Below the pieces are notes generated by a model, which searched no databases, was not told the DNA's origin, and saw only the letters and a program-made list of their open reading frames with translations. From positions 5,969,967 through 6,033,966 of the forward strand of contig NZ_LR134318.1 of NCBI RefSeq assembly GCF_900636825.1: a stretch of DNA of 64,000 nucleotides, written 5' to 3'. This DNA comes from Pseudomonas fluorescens (GTDB taxonomy: Bacteria; Pseudomonadota; Gammaproteobacteria; Pseudomonadales; Pseudomonadaceae). Shown here piece after piece: positions 43,828 through 54,864 of this stretch (positions within the stretch are counted from its first letter, which is position 1; every line of letters starts with the position of its first letter). Made by a program: the position numbers and the translations under genes.

Positions 43828-45207
43828 TTACAGTTTCTTGGCTTTCTCGATCGCTTCTTCGATGCCGCCAACCATGTAGAACGCTTGTTCTGGCAGGTGG
43901 TCGTAGTCACCGTTGAGGATGCCTTTGAAGCCAGCAATGGTGTCTTTCAGGGAAACGTATTTACCCGAAGCACCGGTGAAGACTTCAGCCACGAAGAACG
44001 GCTGCGACAAGAAGCGCTGGATCTTACGAGCACGGTTAACCAACTGCTTGTCGGCTTCCGACAGCTCGTCCATACCCAGGATCGCGATGATGTCCTTCAG
44101 CTCTTTGTAACGTTGCAGAACGTACTGAACGCCGCGAGCGGTGTCGTAGTGGTCCTGGCCGATTACGTTCGGGTCCAGCTGGCGCGAAGTCGAATCCAGT
44201 GGATCTACCGCCGGGTAGATACCCAGGGAAGCGATGTCACGGGACAGAACGACGGTGGCGTCCAAGTGGGCGAAGGTGGTCGCTGGCGACGGGTCGGTCA
44301 AGTCATCCGCAGGTACGTATACCGCTTGGATCGAAGTGATCGAACCTTCCTTGGTCGAAGTGATACGTTCCTGCAGAACGCCCATCTCTTCAGCCAGGGT
44401 CGGCTGGTAACCTACTGCAGAAGGCATACGGCCCAGCAGTGCGGATACTTCAGTACCGGCCAGGGTGTAACGATAGATGTTGTCGACGAACAGCAGAACG
44501 TCGTTACCTTCGTCACGGAACTTCTCGGCCATGGTCAGGCCGGTCAGTGCTACGCGCAGACGGTTACCCGGCGGCTCGTTCATCTGACCGTAAACCAGTG
44601 CCACTTTGTCCAGAACGTTGGAGTCCTTCATCTCGTGGTAGAAGTCGTTACCCTCACGAGTACGCTCACCCACACCGGCGAACACGGAATAACCGCTGTG
44701 CTCGATGGCGATGTTACGGATCAGTTCCATCATGTTTACGGTTTTGCCTACACCGGCACCACCGAACAGACCGACTTTACCGCCCTTGGCGAACGGGCAA
44801 ACCAAGTCGATAACCTTGATGCCGGTTTCCAGCAGATCGTTGCCGCCTGCCTGTTCGGCGAACGAAGGTGCTGCGCGGTGAATGCCCCAGCGCTCTTCGG
44901 TGTCGATCGGGCCAGCTTCGTCGATCGGGTTACCGAGGACGTCCATGATCCGGCCCAGGGTCGCTTTACCGACCGGCACGGAAATGGCTGCGCCAGAGTC
45001 AGTGACTTCCAGACCGCGCTTCAAGCCCTCGGTGGAACCCATGGCAATGGTGCGAACCACGCCGTCGCCCAGCTGTTGCTGAACTTCCAGAGTGGTTTCA
45101 GCCGCGCTCATTACTTTCAGCGCGTTGTAGATGCTCGGTACGCTGTCGCGTGGAAATTCCACGTCGATAACGGCGCCGATGATTTGAACGATACGTCCGC
45201 TACTCAT
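43828..45207 (-). CDS. atpD: ATP synthase F1 beta subunit
   Basis: A 459-residue catalytic subunit. Walker A GGAGVGKT, the catalytic GERTREG, Walker B VLLFVDNIYRYT and the C-terminal MDELSEADKQ (DELSEED-type loop) are all present. Three copies alternate with alpha in the F1 hexamer and make ATP. Order and spacing within the operon are standard. Confidence 0.98.
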   Translation of the reverse strand: MSSGRIVQIIGAVIDVEFPRDSVPSIYNALKVMSAAETTLEVQQQLGDGVVRTIAMGSTEGLKRGLEVTDSGAAISVPVGKATLGRIMDVLGNPIDEAGPIDTEERWGIHRAAPSFAEQAGGNDLLETGIKVIDLVCPFAKGGKVGLFGGAGVGKTVNMMELIRNIAIEHSGYSVFAGVGERTREGNDFYHEMKDSNVLDKVALVYGQMNEPPGNRLRVALTGLTMAEKFRDEGNDVLLFVDNIYRYTLAGTEVSALLGRMPSAVGYQPTLAEEMGVLQERITSTKEGSITSIQAVYVPADDLTDPSPATTFAHLDATVVLSRDIASLGIYPAVDPLDSTSRQLDPNVIGQDHYDTARGVQYVLQRYKELKDIIAILGMDELSEADKQLVNRARKIQRFLSQPFFVAEVFTGASGKYVSLKDTIAGFKGILNGDYDHLPEQAFYMVGGIEEAIEKAKKL

Positions 45208-45234
45208 AGCTGGATCCTCTGAATATTTGAACCG

Positions 45235-46095
45235 TTAAACCGCGGCAGCGCCGCCGACGATTTCCGAGATCTCTTGGGTGATCGCAGCCTGACGCGCCTT
45301 GTTGTAGATCAGCTGCAAATCGCTGATCAAATCACCGGCGTTGTCGGTAGCGTTCTTCATCGCGATCATCCGCGCAGCTTGTTCAGCCGCGTTGTTCTCG
45401 ACCACCGCCTGGTAGACCTGCGACTCGACGTAACGGACCATCAAGCCGTCAAGCAGCTCTTTGGCATCCGGTTCGTAGAGATAGTCCCAGTGGTGCTTGA
45501 GATCCTGATCCGGGGTCGCCACCAGTGGAATCAACTGCTCCACCGTAGGCTGTTGCGTCATGGTGTTGATGAACTTGTTGGACACCACGGACAGGCGATC
45601 GATACGGCCGTCCAGGTAAGCATCCAGCATCACTTTGACGCTGCCGATCAGATCATTGATCGACGGCTCTTCACCCAGGTGGCTGATAGCTGCAACGACG
45701 TTACCGCCGAAGTTGCGGAAAAAGGCCGCACCCTTGCTACCGACTACACACAGATCAATCTCGACGCCGTTTTCGCGGTTTACCGCCATGTCCTTGACCA
45801 GGGCCTTGAACAGGTTGGTGTTCAAGCCGCCGCACAGACCACGGTCACTGCTCACAACGACATAACCGACGCGCTTGATTTCGCGCTCGATCATGAACGG
45901 GTGGCGGTATTCCGGGTTGGCGTTGGCCAGATGCCCAATTACCTGGCGGATACGCTCCGCATAGGGACGGCTAGCAGCCATGCGCATTTGTGCCTTGCGC
46001 ATTTTGCTTACCGCCACTTTTTCCATGGCGCTGGTAATCTTTTGCGTGCTTTTGATGCTCGCAATCTTACTGCGAATCTCTTTTGCGCCTGCCAT
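45235..46095 (-). CDS. atpG: ATP synthase F1 gamma subunit
   Basis: A 286-residue central rotor shaft. N-terminal MAGAKEIRSKIASIKSTQKI and C-terminal SDLQLIYNKARQAAITQEIS form the coiled coil inside the alpha-beta ring; SSDRGLCGGLNTNLFK is the conserved central segment. Confidence 0.97.
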   Translation of the reverse strand: MAGAKEIRSKIASIKSTQKITSAMEKVAVSKMRKAQMRMAASRPYAERIRQVIGHLANANPEYRHPFMIEREIKRVGYVVVSSDRGLCGGLNTNLFKALVKDMAVNRENGVEIDLCVVGSKGAAFFRNFGGNVVAAISHLGEEPSINDLIGSVKVMLDAYLDGRIDRLSVVSNKFINTMTQQPTVEQLIPLVATPDQDLKHHWDYLYEPDAKELLDGLMVRYVESQVYQAVVENNAAEQAARMIAMKNATDNAGDLISDLQLIYNKARQAAITQEISEIVGGAAAV

Positions 46096-46145
46096 GTAAC
46101 ACCTATCAGGTTAGCAAGCGGGAGCCTCGCGGCTCCCGCTGCGGC

Positions 46146-47690
<1,545 letters not shown>

Positions 47691-47711
47691 TGCTCTGCTG
47701 CCCCTTCAAAC

Positions 47712-48248
47712 TCAAGATTTCAATGCTTCGGCAAGTTTCGCGATTTTTCCGCGAATCGAGCCATCGATAACCAGGTCGCCGGCGCGGATCACGACACCAC
47801 CAATCAAGGCAGCGTCCTCCGCAACTTGCAGGCGCACTTCCCGGTTGAGTCGTGCACTGAGAACCTTGGCGAGTTTGTCTTGCTGTTCTTGGTTCAATGC
47901 AAAAGCACTGGTCACTTCAACGTCTACCGACTTCTCTTGTTCGGCCTTGTACAGGTCGAAAAGAGCGGCAATCTCCGGCAGAAGCGGGAGACGGTCGTTT
48001 TCGGCAACGACATTGATGAAGTTCTGTGCCTTGGCATCAAACTTGTCGCCGCACACGTCAATAAACGTGGCGGCCTTTTCTGCGCTCGTCAGTCGCGGGG
48101 CCTTGAGCACGCGCTGCATGGTGTCATCTTGTGACACCGCTGCAGCCAGGCCGAGCATGGCTGACCAATTGGCCAGTTGCTGGTGGGCCTGAGCGTGCTC
48201 GAAGGCCGCCTTAGCGTAAGGTCGGGCCAACGTGGTCAGTTCTGCCAT
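47712..48248 (-). CDS. atpH: ATP synthase F1 delta subunit
   Basis: A 178-residue peripheral-stalk subunit fixing F1 to the b-subunit dimer. N-terminal helical domain begins MAELTTLARPYAKAAFEHAQ; C-terminal segment contains VRLQVAEDAALIGGVVIRAG with the family's GG-V-I motif. Confidence 0.96.
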   Translation of the reverse strand: MAELTTLARPYAKAAFEHAQAHQQLANWSAMLGLAAAVSQDDTMQRVLKAPRLTSAEKAATFIDVCGDKFDAKAQNFINVVAENDRLPLLPEIAALFDLYKAEQEKSVDVEVTSAFALNQEQQDKLAKVLSARLNREVRLQVAEDAALIGGVVIRAGDLVIDGSIRGKIAKLAEALKS

Positions 48249-48260
48249 GATCGCCCTCGC

Positions 48261-48731
48261 TTAGATTTCAGCAGCCAGTTGGTTAACCAGCTCTGCGTGC
48301 GCGTTTTGATCGATTGTGGCACCCAGGATCTTCTCGGCGCCGCCGACAGCCAGCAAACCCACTTGGGCGCGCAGCTTGTCTTTGACACTGTTCAGTTCCT
48401 GTTCGATCTCGGCTTGAGCCTGAACCTTCACACGGTCAGCGTCGATACGGGCTTTTTCAACAGCCTCTTCGACGATCTGGTTACCGCGTTTCTTGGCTTG
48501 CTCGATGATTTCAGCTGCCTGAGCTTTCGCTTCGCGCAGTTGCTGACCCGCTTTTTCTTGGGCCAACTCCAGGTCGCGAGCTGCACGGCTGGCAGCGTCC
48601 AGACCATCAGCGATCTTCTTTTGACGTTCGTGCAGAGCAGCGATGACCGGAGGCCATACATACTTCATGCAGAACAGTACAAAAATCAGGAACGCAACGG
48701 ACTGGCCAATCAGGGTCGCATTAATGTTCAC
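48261..48731 (-). CDS. atpF: ATP synthase Fo b subunit
   Basis: A 156-residue peripheral stalk protein: one membrane helix (LIGQSVAFLIFVLFCMKYVW) followed by a long charged coiled coil (ERQKKIADGLDAASRAARDL onward). Length equals the E. coli protein. Confidence 0.96.
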   Translation of the reverse strand: MNINATLIGQSVAFLIFVLFCMKYVWPPVIAALHERQKKIADGLDAASRAARDLELAQEKAGQQLREAKAQAAEIIEQAKKRGNQIVEEAVEKARIDADRVKVQAQAEIEQELNSVKDKLRAQVGLLAVGGAEKILGATIDQNAHAELVNQLAAEI

Positions 48732-48790
48732 GCCAACACCTCGCAGTTACGTTGTCCATCACACCAAATTACTCGGAAGAATCCGGGTAA

Positions 48791-49048
48791 TTAGCCAGCG
48801 ATCTGACCAACGAACGGGTTCGCAAAGGTGAAGAACAGAGCGATACCAACACCGATCATGGTTACGGCGTCGAGCAGACCGGCAACGATGAACATTTTAA
48901 CTTGCAGCATTGGAACCATTTCTGGCTGACGCGCTGCGCCTTCCAGGAACTTGCCGCCCAGCAGGCCGAAACCAATTGCGGTACCCAGTGCGCCCAGGCC
49001 GATCAACAGTGCAACAGCGATAGCGGTTAGACCAACTACAGTTTCCAT
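48791..49048 (-). CDS. atpE: ATP synthase Fo c subunit
   Basis: An 85-residue proteolipid with two helices forming the rotor ring. The proton-carrying carboxylate is Asp60 (in [11 protein letters not shown]), and the polar loop is ARQPE (39-43). Na+-type ligands are not evident, so it is a proton-driven enzyme. Confidence 0.97.
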
Positions 49049-49181
49049 CTTTCCTCCCGACTTTTACGTCGTATGGTTTAGGTTTTTTAGATTAAAGCGG
49101 TAAAACAAATCGTTTCAGGTGCTCTGTGAGGAGCCCCCTCCCGTTTGACCGGGAGGGACATCAGACTAGTCGAGACTGGTC

Positions 49182-50051
49182 TTAATGGTTTTCTTCGTGC
49201 GCCATCGACAGGTAGACGATGGTCAGCATCATGAAGATGAACGCCTGCAGCGTGATGATCAGGATGTGGAACACAGCCCACGCCCACTGCAGAACAACGC
49301 CCAGGCCGCTCAGCCAGAGCAGGCCGCTGCCGAACATCACAGCGATCAGAATGAACACCAGCTCACCGGCATACATGTTGCCGAAAAGACGCAGAGCCAG
49401 AGAGATCGGTTTGGCGATCAGGGTTACGAATTCCAGCAGGAAGTTCACCGGAATCAGCAGCGCCTGAACGAAGATGTTCTTGCTGCCGAAAGGGTGCAGG
49501 GTCAGTTCGCCGATGAAGCCGCCGATGCCCTTGACCTTGATGCTGTAGAAAATGATCAGTGCGAAGACCGAGAACGCCATGCCCAGGGTCGCGTTCGGGT
49601 CGGTAGTCGACACGGCGCGGAACGGGATGTGCGCATCACCGGAAATCAGGATGGCCAGCTGAGGAATCCAGTCGACCGGTACCAGGTCGACGGCGTTCAT
49701 CAGGAACACCCAGACGAAGATGGTCAGTGCCAGCGGTGCAATCACCGGGCTTCGGCCATGGAAGCTGTCTTTCACGCTGCCATCGACGAATTCGACCAAT
49801 ACTTCAACGAAGTTCTGCAAAGCACCCGGCTGACCCGAAGTCGCTTTCTTCGCCGCCATGCGGAAAAGAAGAACGAAGATCAGACCCAGCGCGACCGACC
49901 AGCCGAGAGTATCGACGTGGAAAGCCCAGAAGCCCATTTCCTTGGCTTCTGCTGCGGTGTGGGCAAAGCCCCAGCCGCCGTTGGGTAGCTGACCGAAAGT
50001 CAGGTTCTGCAAGTGGTGCTGGATATAGCCCGAAGCGGTTGTTTCTGCCAT
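49182..50051 (-). CDS. atpB: ATP synthase Fo a subunit
   Basis: A 289-residue polytopic proton-channel subunit. The essential Arg lies in AKPISLALRLFGNMYAGELV; other family text includes FVWVFLMNAVDLVPVDWIPQ. The N-terminus MAETTASGYIQHHLQNLTFG is typical of Pseudomonas. Confidence 0.97.
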   Translation of the reverse strand: MAETTASGYIQHHLQNLTFGQLPNGGWGFAHTAAEAKEMGFWAFHVDTLGWSVALGLIFVLLFRMAAKKATSGQPGALQNFVEVLVEFVDGSVKDSFHGRSPVIAPLALTIFVWVFLMNAVDLVPVDWIPQLAILISGDAHIPFRAVSTTDPNATLGMAFSVFALIIFYSIKVKGIGGFIGELTLHPFGSKNIFVQALLIPVNFLLEFVTLIAKPISLALRLFGNMYAGELVFILIAVMFGSGLLWLSGLGVVLQWAWAVFHILIITLQAFIFMMLTIVYLSMAHEENH

Positions 50052-50067
50052 GGTTGCCTCAAACGCC

Positions 50068-50475
50068 CTAAGGTCTCGAAAGTCTTGTTCTCATCAGCAG
50101 GGGAGCGAACCAGCTGACCGACTGAGTCAGCACGAACACGCCGAATACAGCTATCGGCGCCAGTGGCTTCACACCTGCAAACACCAGCGCAAAGAGCACT
50201 GCTGTCAAAATCAGTTTGCCTGCCTCGCCGGCGTAAAAAGACCGGACGATGGACTGGGCTGCTCGGGCGCCGGAAAACCGAAATGCCTTGTGAGCGAAAT
50301 AAACATTGGGCAGCAAGGCTATCAGGCCTCCGCAAAGTCCCGAGTATCCGGCAACGACTCCATGCCATTGCCAAAGCGCCAAAGCGGCAATGAGCAAAAC
50401 GACAAATTGAGCCATCAACACCGGAAAAACTGCCAGGCGATGGAACGGCAGGCGGTTTGGCTTGCGGGTTTCCAT
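50068..50475 (-). CDS. atpI: ATP synthase assembly protein AtpI (subunit I)
   Basis: A 135-residue membrane protein with about four helices, first in the atp operon. I use ATG 50475 (METRKPNRLPFHRL) with GGAGAGC upstream; a GTG one codon earlier is the alternative. AtpI helps c-ring assembly or Mg2+ supply and is not part of the final enzyme. Confidence 0.9.
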   Translation of the reverse strand: METRKPNRLPFHRLAVFPVLMAQFVVLLIAALALWQWHGVVAGYSGLCGGLIALLPNVYFAHKAFRFSGARAAQSIVRSFYAGEAGKLILTAVLFALVFAGVKPLAPIAVFGVFVLTQSVSWFAPLLMRTRLSRP

Positions 50476-50509
50476 CACTTTTGCTCTCCAATGGTCGGCT
50501 GCCAGAATT

Positions 50510-50538
50510 CAATAACTTGGCATAATTTGTGCCGACAA
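50510..50538 (-). promoter_or_regulatory. Possible sigma-70 promoter of the atp operon
   Basis: On the minus strand TTGTCG (50538-50533) and TTATTG (50515-50510) are separated by 17 bp, about 35-60 bp ahead of atpI. The -35 is good and the -10 only fair, so the call is tentative. Confidence 0.35.
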
Positions 50539-50552
50539 AATGCGCGCAGAGT

Positions 50553-50574
50553 ATAGGGGCGGTTCTGCCCCTAT
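50553..50574. terminator. Hairpin between parB and atpI
   Basis: ATAGGGGC and GCCCCTAT form an 8-bp stem with loop GGTTCT. It follows the parB stop (50624) by 50 bp and may end the mnmG-rsmG-parA-parB transcript, but no U-run follows. Confidence 0.45.
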
Positions 50575-50623
50575 TCAACTGTCAGGTAGTGATTTCCGAC
50601 TGCACGCTACATGAGGAAATGTT

Positions 50624-51496
50624 TCAGCGGATGTGTGCGAGCACACCTTGAAGCTCATCGAGCGAGTTATAACCGATCACCAATTGGCCTTTGCCCTTCT
50701 TCCCATGGCGAATCTGCACCGCAGAGCCTAGGCGCTCGGCCAGACGCTGTTCGAGACGAGCGATATCCGGATCGGGTTTTGCGGCTTCCACGGGCTCCGG
50801 TTTACCACTCAGCCACTGACGAACCAGTGCCTCAGTTTGGCGCACGGTCAGGCCGCGTGCGACAACATGTCGCGCCCCTTCCACCTGCTGATTCTCCGGC
50901 AAACCGAGCAATGCACGCGCATGACCCATTTCCAGGTCGCCGTGGGACAGCATGGTCTTGATGACTTCCGGCAGTGCGATCAGACGCAACAGGTTGGCTA
51001 CGGTGACCCGGGATTTACCCACAGCCTCGGCCACCTGCTGTTGGGTCAGCTGGAATTCCTGCTGCAAACGCTGGAGCGCCACCGCTTCTTCGATCGGGTT
51101 GAGGTCTTCACGCTGGATGTTTTCGATCAGCGCAATCGCGATCGCGGTTTCATCCGGAACGTCACGCACCATCGCCGGGATAGTTTCCTGCCCGGCCTGC
51201 TGACTGGCGCGCCAGCGGCGTTCACCGGCGATGATTTCAAAGCGACCACCGCCAATCGGACGCACAACGATCGGCTGCATGACACCTTGAGCCTTGATCG
51301 ACTGCGCCAACTCCTCCAGCGCCTGCGGATCCATGTCGCGGCGCGGCTGGTATTTGCCACGCTGCAGCAGGTCCAGTGGCAAATGTTGCAGTTCCCGGGT
51401 GTCAGCCTGCGCCGCTTGTTCTTCCAGCGCGCTGACGGTCGGACCACTCAGCAGTGCATCCAGTCCACGTCCGAGACCTCGTTTCTTGACGGCCAT
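50624..51496 (-). CDS. parB: Chromosome partitioning protein ParB
   Basis: A 290-residue CTPase clamp that loads at parS and spreads to form the origin partition complex. N-terminal MAVKKRGLGRGLDALLSG; CTP-binding region IVVRPIGGGRFEIIAGERRW (GERRxRA box); helix-turn-helix LTQQQVAEAVGKSRVTVANL; C-terminal dimer domain. Two candidate parS sites are in this window at 4103 and 13408. Confidence 0.97.
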   Translation of the reverse strand: MAVKKRGLGRGLDALLSGPTVSALEEQAAQADTRELQHLPLDLLQRGKYQPRRDMDPQALEELAQSIKAQGVMQPIVVRPIGGGRFEIIAGERRWRASQQAGQETIPAMVRDVPDETAIAIALIENIQREDLNPIEEAVALQRLQQEFQLTQQQVAEAVGKSRVTVANLLRLIALPEVIKTMLSHGDLEMGHARALLGLPENQQVEGARHVVARGLTVRQTEALVRQWLSGKPEPVEAAKPDPDIARLEQRLAERLGSAVQIRHGKKGKGQLVIGYNSLDELQGVLAHIR

Positions 51497-51505
51497 GGGG
51501 ATTCC

Positions 51506-52303
51506 TTAAGTTGCCTGAGCGGCGGCGATGCGTGAATTTTTGCGCTGGCGGCGAACCATCTCGCCGGCCAGGGCCAGATAAGCCAGGGCGCCACGCGATT
51601 GCTTGTCGTACGCCAACGCTGGCATGCCGTAGCTCGGCGCTTCGGCCAGACGGATGTTGCGCGGGATCACCGTGTCGTAGAGCTGTTCGCCGAAGTGTTC
51701 CTTGAGCTGCGCAGAAACGTCGTTCATCAGGCTCAGGCGCGGGTCGTACATGGTCCGCAGCAAACCTTCGACTTTCAGGTTTGGGTTCAGCAATTCGGCG
51801 ATGCGCTTGATGTTATCCACAAGGTCGCTCAAACCTTCAAGCGCAAAGTACTCGCACTGCATGGGGATAATGACCCCGTCTGCGGCGACTAGCGCGTTGA
51901 GGGTGAGCATCGACAGCGACGGCGGGCAGTCGATGAGAATGTAATCGTAGTTATCACGAATCGGCGCGAGCGCACTGCGCAGACGGCTTTCCTTCATCTG
52001 CATTTCCAGCAGCACGACTTCAGCCGCGGTCAGATCGCGGTTTGCCGGCAGTAGTTGATAACCACCGTGCTCGGAGAAGTGCATGGCTTGGCCCAGATCA
52101 CATTCGCCGATCAGCAAGTCGTAAACCGAATTTTCCAGGCCGTGTTTATCCACACCGCTACCCATGGTGGCGTTGCCCTGTGGATCGAGGTCGATCAACA
52201 GCACCCGGCGCTTGGTCGCGACCAGGGATGCTGCGAGGTTGATGCAGGTGGTGGTTTTGCCCACGCCACCCTTCTGGTTCGCTATCGCGAATACCTTAGC
52301 CAT
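51506..52303 (-). CDS. parA: Chromosome partitioning ATPase ParA (Soj-type)
   Basis: A 265-residue deviant-Walker ATPase from ATG 52303 (MAKVFAIANQKGGVGKTTTC, P-loop KGGVGKTT at 11-18). It also has LLIDLDPQGNATMGSG and YILIDCPPSLSMLTLNAL. The TTG at 52321 is unlikely. It drives segregation of origins together with ParB, encoded 9 nt downstream. Confidence 0.97.
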   Translation of the reverse strand: MAKVFAIANQKGGVGKTTTCINLAASLVATKRRVLLIDLDPQGNATMGSGVDKHGLENSVYDLLIGECDLGQAMHFSEHGGYQLLPANRDLTAAEVVLLEMQMKESRLRSALAPIRDNYDYILIDCPPSLSMLTLNALVAADGVIIPMQCEYFALEGLSDLVDNIKRIAELLNPNLKVEGLLRTMYDPRLSLMNDVSAQLKEHFGEQLYDTVIPRNIRLAEAPSYGMPALAYDKQSRGALAYLALAGEMVRRQRKNSRIAAAQAT

Positions 52304-52321
52304 TCTTGCTTGTGTTCCCAA

Positions 52322-52966
52322 TCATGCCGTGCGGCGCAGTATCAGCAGATGGCGTTGGCCTTGGCAACCGGGTACGGCCAGGGCCTGTTCGCTATCGAGT
52401 TTGAAGTCTGCCGGCAATGCTACCAGCTCATCGGCCGGATGAACGCCCTTCATTGCCAGCCAACGCGTATCGGCATCGCCGAGGTGGCGAGTCCAGTTGG
52501 TGAAGTTTTCCATGCTGCTGAACGCGCGGGAGATGATCCCGTTGAACGGTTGCGCAGGCTGGAATGCTTCGACGCGACTGTGGATAACTTGCAGGTTATT
52601 CAGTTTGAGTTCGAGTTTGACCTGGGTCAGGAAGCGGGTTTTCTTGCCGTTACTGTCGAGACAGGTCACTTGCGAGTCCGGATACAGAATCGCCAAAGGG
52701 ATTCCCGGCATGCCACCGCCGCTGCCGACGTCCAGCCAGCGACCGTTTTCAATGAACGACATCACGCTCAGACTATCGAGCAAGTGGCGTGAAACCATTT
52801 CGTCCGGATCGCGCACGGCGGTCAGGTTGTAGGCCTGGTTCCACTTGATCAACAGGGCCAGATACCCCAGCAGTAACTGGTGCTGGGTTTCAGTGAGAGT
52901 AACGCCGAGCTCGCGGGCCCCTGTGGATAACTCTTCGGCGTGTTGCGAAGTGACCTTAGAACTCAA
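52322..52966 (-). CDS. rsmG: 16S rRNA (guanine-527-N7) methyltransferase
   Basis: A 214-residue SAM enzyme modifying 16S rRNA G527; loss gives low-level streptomycin resistance in other bacteria. SAM motif DVGSGGGMPGIPLAILYPD and KWNQAYNLTAVRDPDEMVSR are conserved. Its start overlaps the mnmG stop by 4 nt. Confidence 0.96.
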   Translation of the reverse strand: MSSKVTSQHAEELSTGARELGVTLTETQHQLLLGYLALLIKWNQAYNLTAVRDPDEMVSRHLLDSLSVMSFIENGRWLDVGSGGGMPGIPLAILYPDSQVTCLDSNGKKTRFLTQVKLELKLNNLQVIHSRVEAFQPAQPFNGIISRAFSSMENFTNWTRHLGDADTRWLAMKGVHPADELVALPADFKLDSEQALAVPGCQGQRHLLILRRTA

Positions 52967-54861
52967 GCGCTTTGCTCCAACTGACGGCCCGCGCCGCGTT
53001 TTTTCAAATGAATCATCAACAGTGAAATCGCTGCCGGGGTCACGCCTGGAATCCGCGACGCCTGGCCGAGAGTCTCTGGCCGAGTCGCGCCGAGCTTGCT
53101 CTGGATTTCCTTGGAAAGGCCGGAAATATTGGTGTAATCGATATCCACAGGCAGTTTTGTGTCTTCACTGGCGCGCAGCCGGGCGATTTCATCCTGCTGA
53201 CGGTCGATGTAACCGGCGTACTTGGTCTTGATTTCAACCTGCTCGGCGACCTGCGGATCCTCCGCGCCTTGGCCGGTCACTTCGACCAGACCAGCGTAGT
53301 CGATTTCCGGACGGCTCAAGAGGTTGAGCAAGTTGTATTCGTGGGTCAGCGGCGTGCCGAATTTTTCGGCAATGGCATCACCCTGCTGCGTATTCGGACG
53401 AACCCAAGTGCTTTTCAGGCGCTGCTCTTCCAGCTCGATGCTTTCGCGCTTTTTGCAGAACGCCGCCCAACGGGCGTCATCGACCAGACCAAGCTCGCGA
53501 CCTTTTTCGGTCAGACGCAGATCGGCGTTGTCCTCGCGCAGGATCAGGCGGTATTCGGCACGGGAAGTGAACATGCGGTAAGGCTCTTGGGTGCCGAGGG
53601 TGATCAGGTCGTCGACCAGAACGCCGATGTACGCCTCGTCGCGACGTGGGCACCAGGCTTCTTTGCCCTTGGCGCGCAGTGCAGCGTTGGCTCCGGCCAG
53701 CAAACCTTGGGCGCCCGCCTCTTCGTAACCGGTGGTGCCGTTGATCTGTCCGGCGAAGAACAGACCGCCGATGACTTTGGTTTCCAGGCTGTATTTCAGA
53801 TCACGCGGATCGAAATAGTCGTACTCGATCGCATAGCCCGGACGCACGATGTGCGCGTTTTCCATGCCGCGAATCGATTGCACGATCTGCAATTGCACGT
53901 CGAACGGCAGGCTTGTGGATATCCCGTTCGGGTACAGCTCATGGGTGGTCAAACCTTCCGGCTCGATGAACACCTGGTGGCTTTCCTTATCGGCAAAGCG
54001 ATGAATCTTGTCTTCGATCGACGGGCAATAGCGCGGACCAACACCTTCGATTTCACCGGCAGCCGAATACATCGGCGAACGGTCGAGGTTAGCCGCGATG
54101 ATTTCGTGAGTGCGAGCGTTGGTGTGGGTAATCCAGCAACTGACTTGCCGCGGATGTTGTTCCTTGTTGCCCATGAACGACATTACCGGGATCGGCGTAT
54201 CACCGGGTTGCTCGGTCATCACCGAGAAATCCACAGACTTGCCGTCAATCCGCGGTGGCGTACCGGTTTTCAGACGCCCGACACGCAATGGCAACTCACG
54301 CAGGCGGTGGGCCAGGGCAATCGACGGTGGATCACCAGCGCGACCGCCGGAAAAATTCTGCAAACCGATGTGGATAAGTCCGCCGAGGAACGTACCGGTG
54401 GTCAACACCACAGAATCCGCGAAGAACCGCAGACCCATTTGGGTGACAACCCCACGGACTTGTTCCTGCTCGACGATCAGGTCGTCGGCAGCTTGCTGGA
54501 ATATCCACAGGTTCGGCTGGTTTTCGAGAATTTCGCGGACAGCGGCTTTGTACAAAATCCGGTCGGCTTGCGCACGGGTCGCCCGTACGGCCGGACCTTT
54601 GCGGCTGTTCAATACGCGAAACTGGATGCCACCCAGATCAGTAGCGATCGCCATCGCACCGCCAAGGGCATCAATTTCCTTGACCAGATGGCTTTTGCCG
54701 ATGCCGCCGATGGCTGGGTTGCAACTCATGGCACCGAGGGTTTCCACGTTATGCGTCAGCAACAGGGTTTTTGCCCCCATACGTGCTGAGGCCAGTGCTG
54801 CCTCGGTACCGGCATGACCGCCGCCGATGACGATCACTTCAAAACGGGAAGGGAAATCCAC
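52963..54861 (-). CDS. mnmG: tRNA uridine-34 carboxymethylaminomethyl-modifying enzyme MnmG
   Basis: About 632 residues starting at GTG 54861 (DFPSRFEVIVIGGGHAGTEA); a second GTG at 54864 would add one residue, and GAGG is seven bases before the preferred start. FAD motif GGGHAGTEAA (about 14-23), CNPAIGGIGKSHLVKEID and the C-terminal helical domain are present. With MnmE it modifies wobble U34. First gene of the mnmG-rsmG-parAB operon; former name gidA. Confidence 0.96.
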   Translation of the reverse strand: MDFPSRFEVIVIGGGHAGTEAALASARMGAKTLLLTHNVETLGAMSCNPAIGGIGKSHLVKEIDALGGAMAIATDLGGIQFRVLNSRKGPAVRATRAQADRILYKAAVREILENQPNLWIFQQAADDLIVEQEQVRGVVTQMGLRFFADSVVLTTGTFLGGLIHIGLQNFSGGRAGDPPSIALAHRLRELPLRVGRLKTGTPPRIDGKSVDFSVMTEQPGDTPIPVMSFMGNKEQHPRQVSCWITHTNARTHEIIAANLDRSPMYSAAGEIEGVGPRYCPSIEDKIHRFADKESHQVFIEPEGLTTHELYPNGISTSLPFDVQLQIVQSIRGMENAHIVRPGYAIEYDYFDPRDLKYSLETKVIGGLFFAGQINGTTGYEEAGAQGLLAGANAALRAKGKEAWCPRRDEAYIGVLVDDLITLGTQEPYRMFTSRAEYRLILREDNADLRLTEKGRELGLVDDARWAAFCKKRESIELEEQRLKSTWVRPNTQQGDAIAEKFGTPLTHEYNLLNLLSRPEIDYAGLVEVTGQGAEDPQVAEQVEIKTKYAGYIDRQQDEIARLRASEDTKLPVDIDYTNISGLSKEIQSKLGATRPETLGQASRIPGVTPAAISLLMIHLKKRGAGRQLEQSA

Positions 54862-54864
54862 CAC

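Noticed and set aside
43885..45222. 445-residue plus-strand open frame opposite atpD
   Set aside because: Shadow of atpD in GC-rich DNA.
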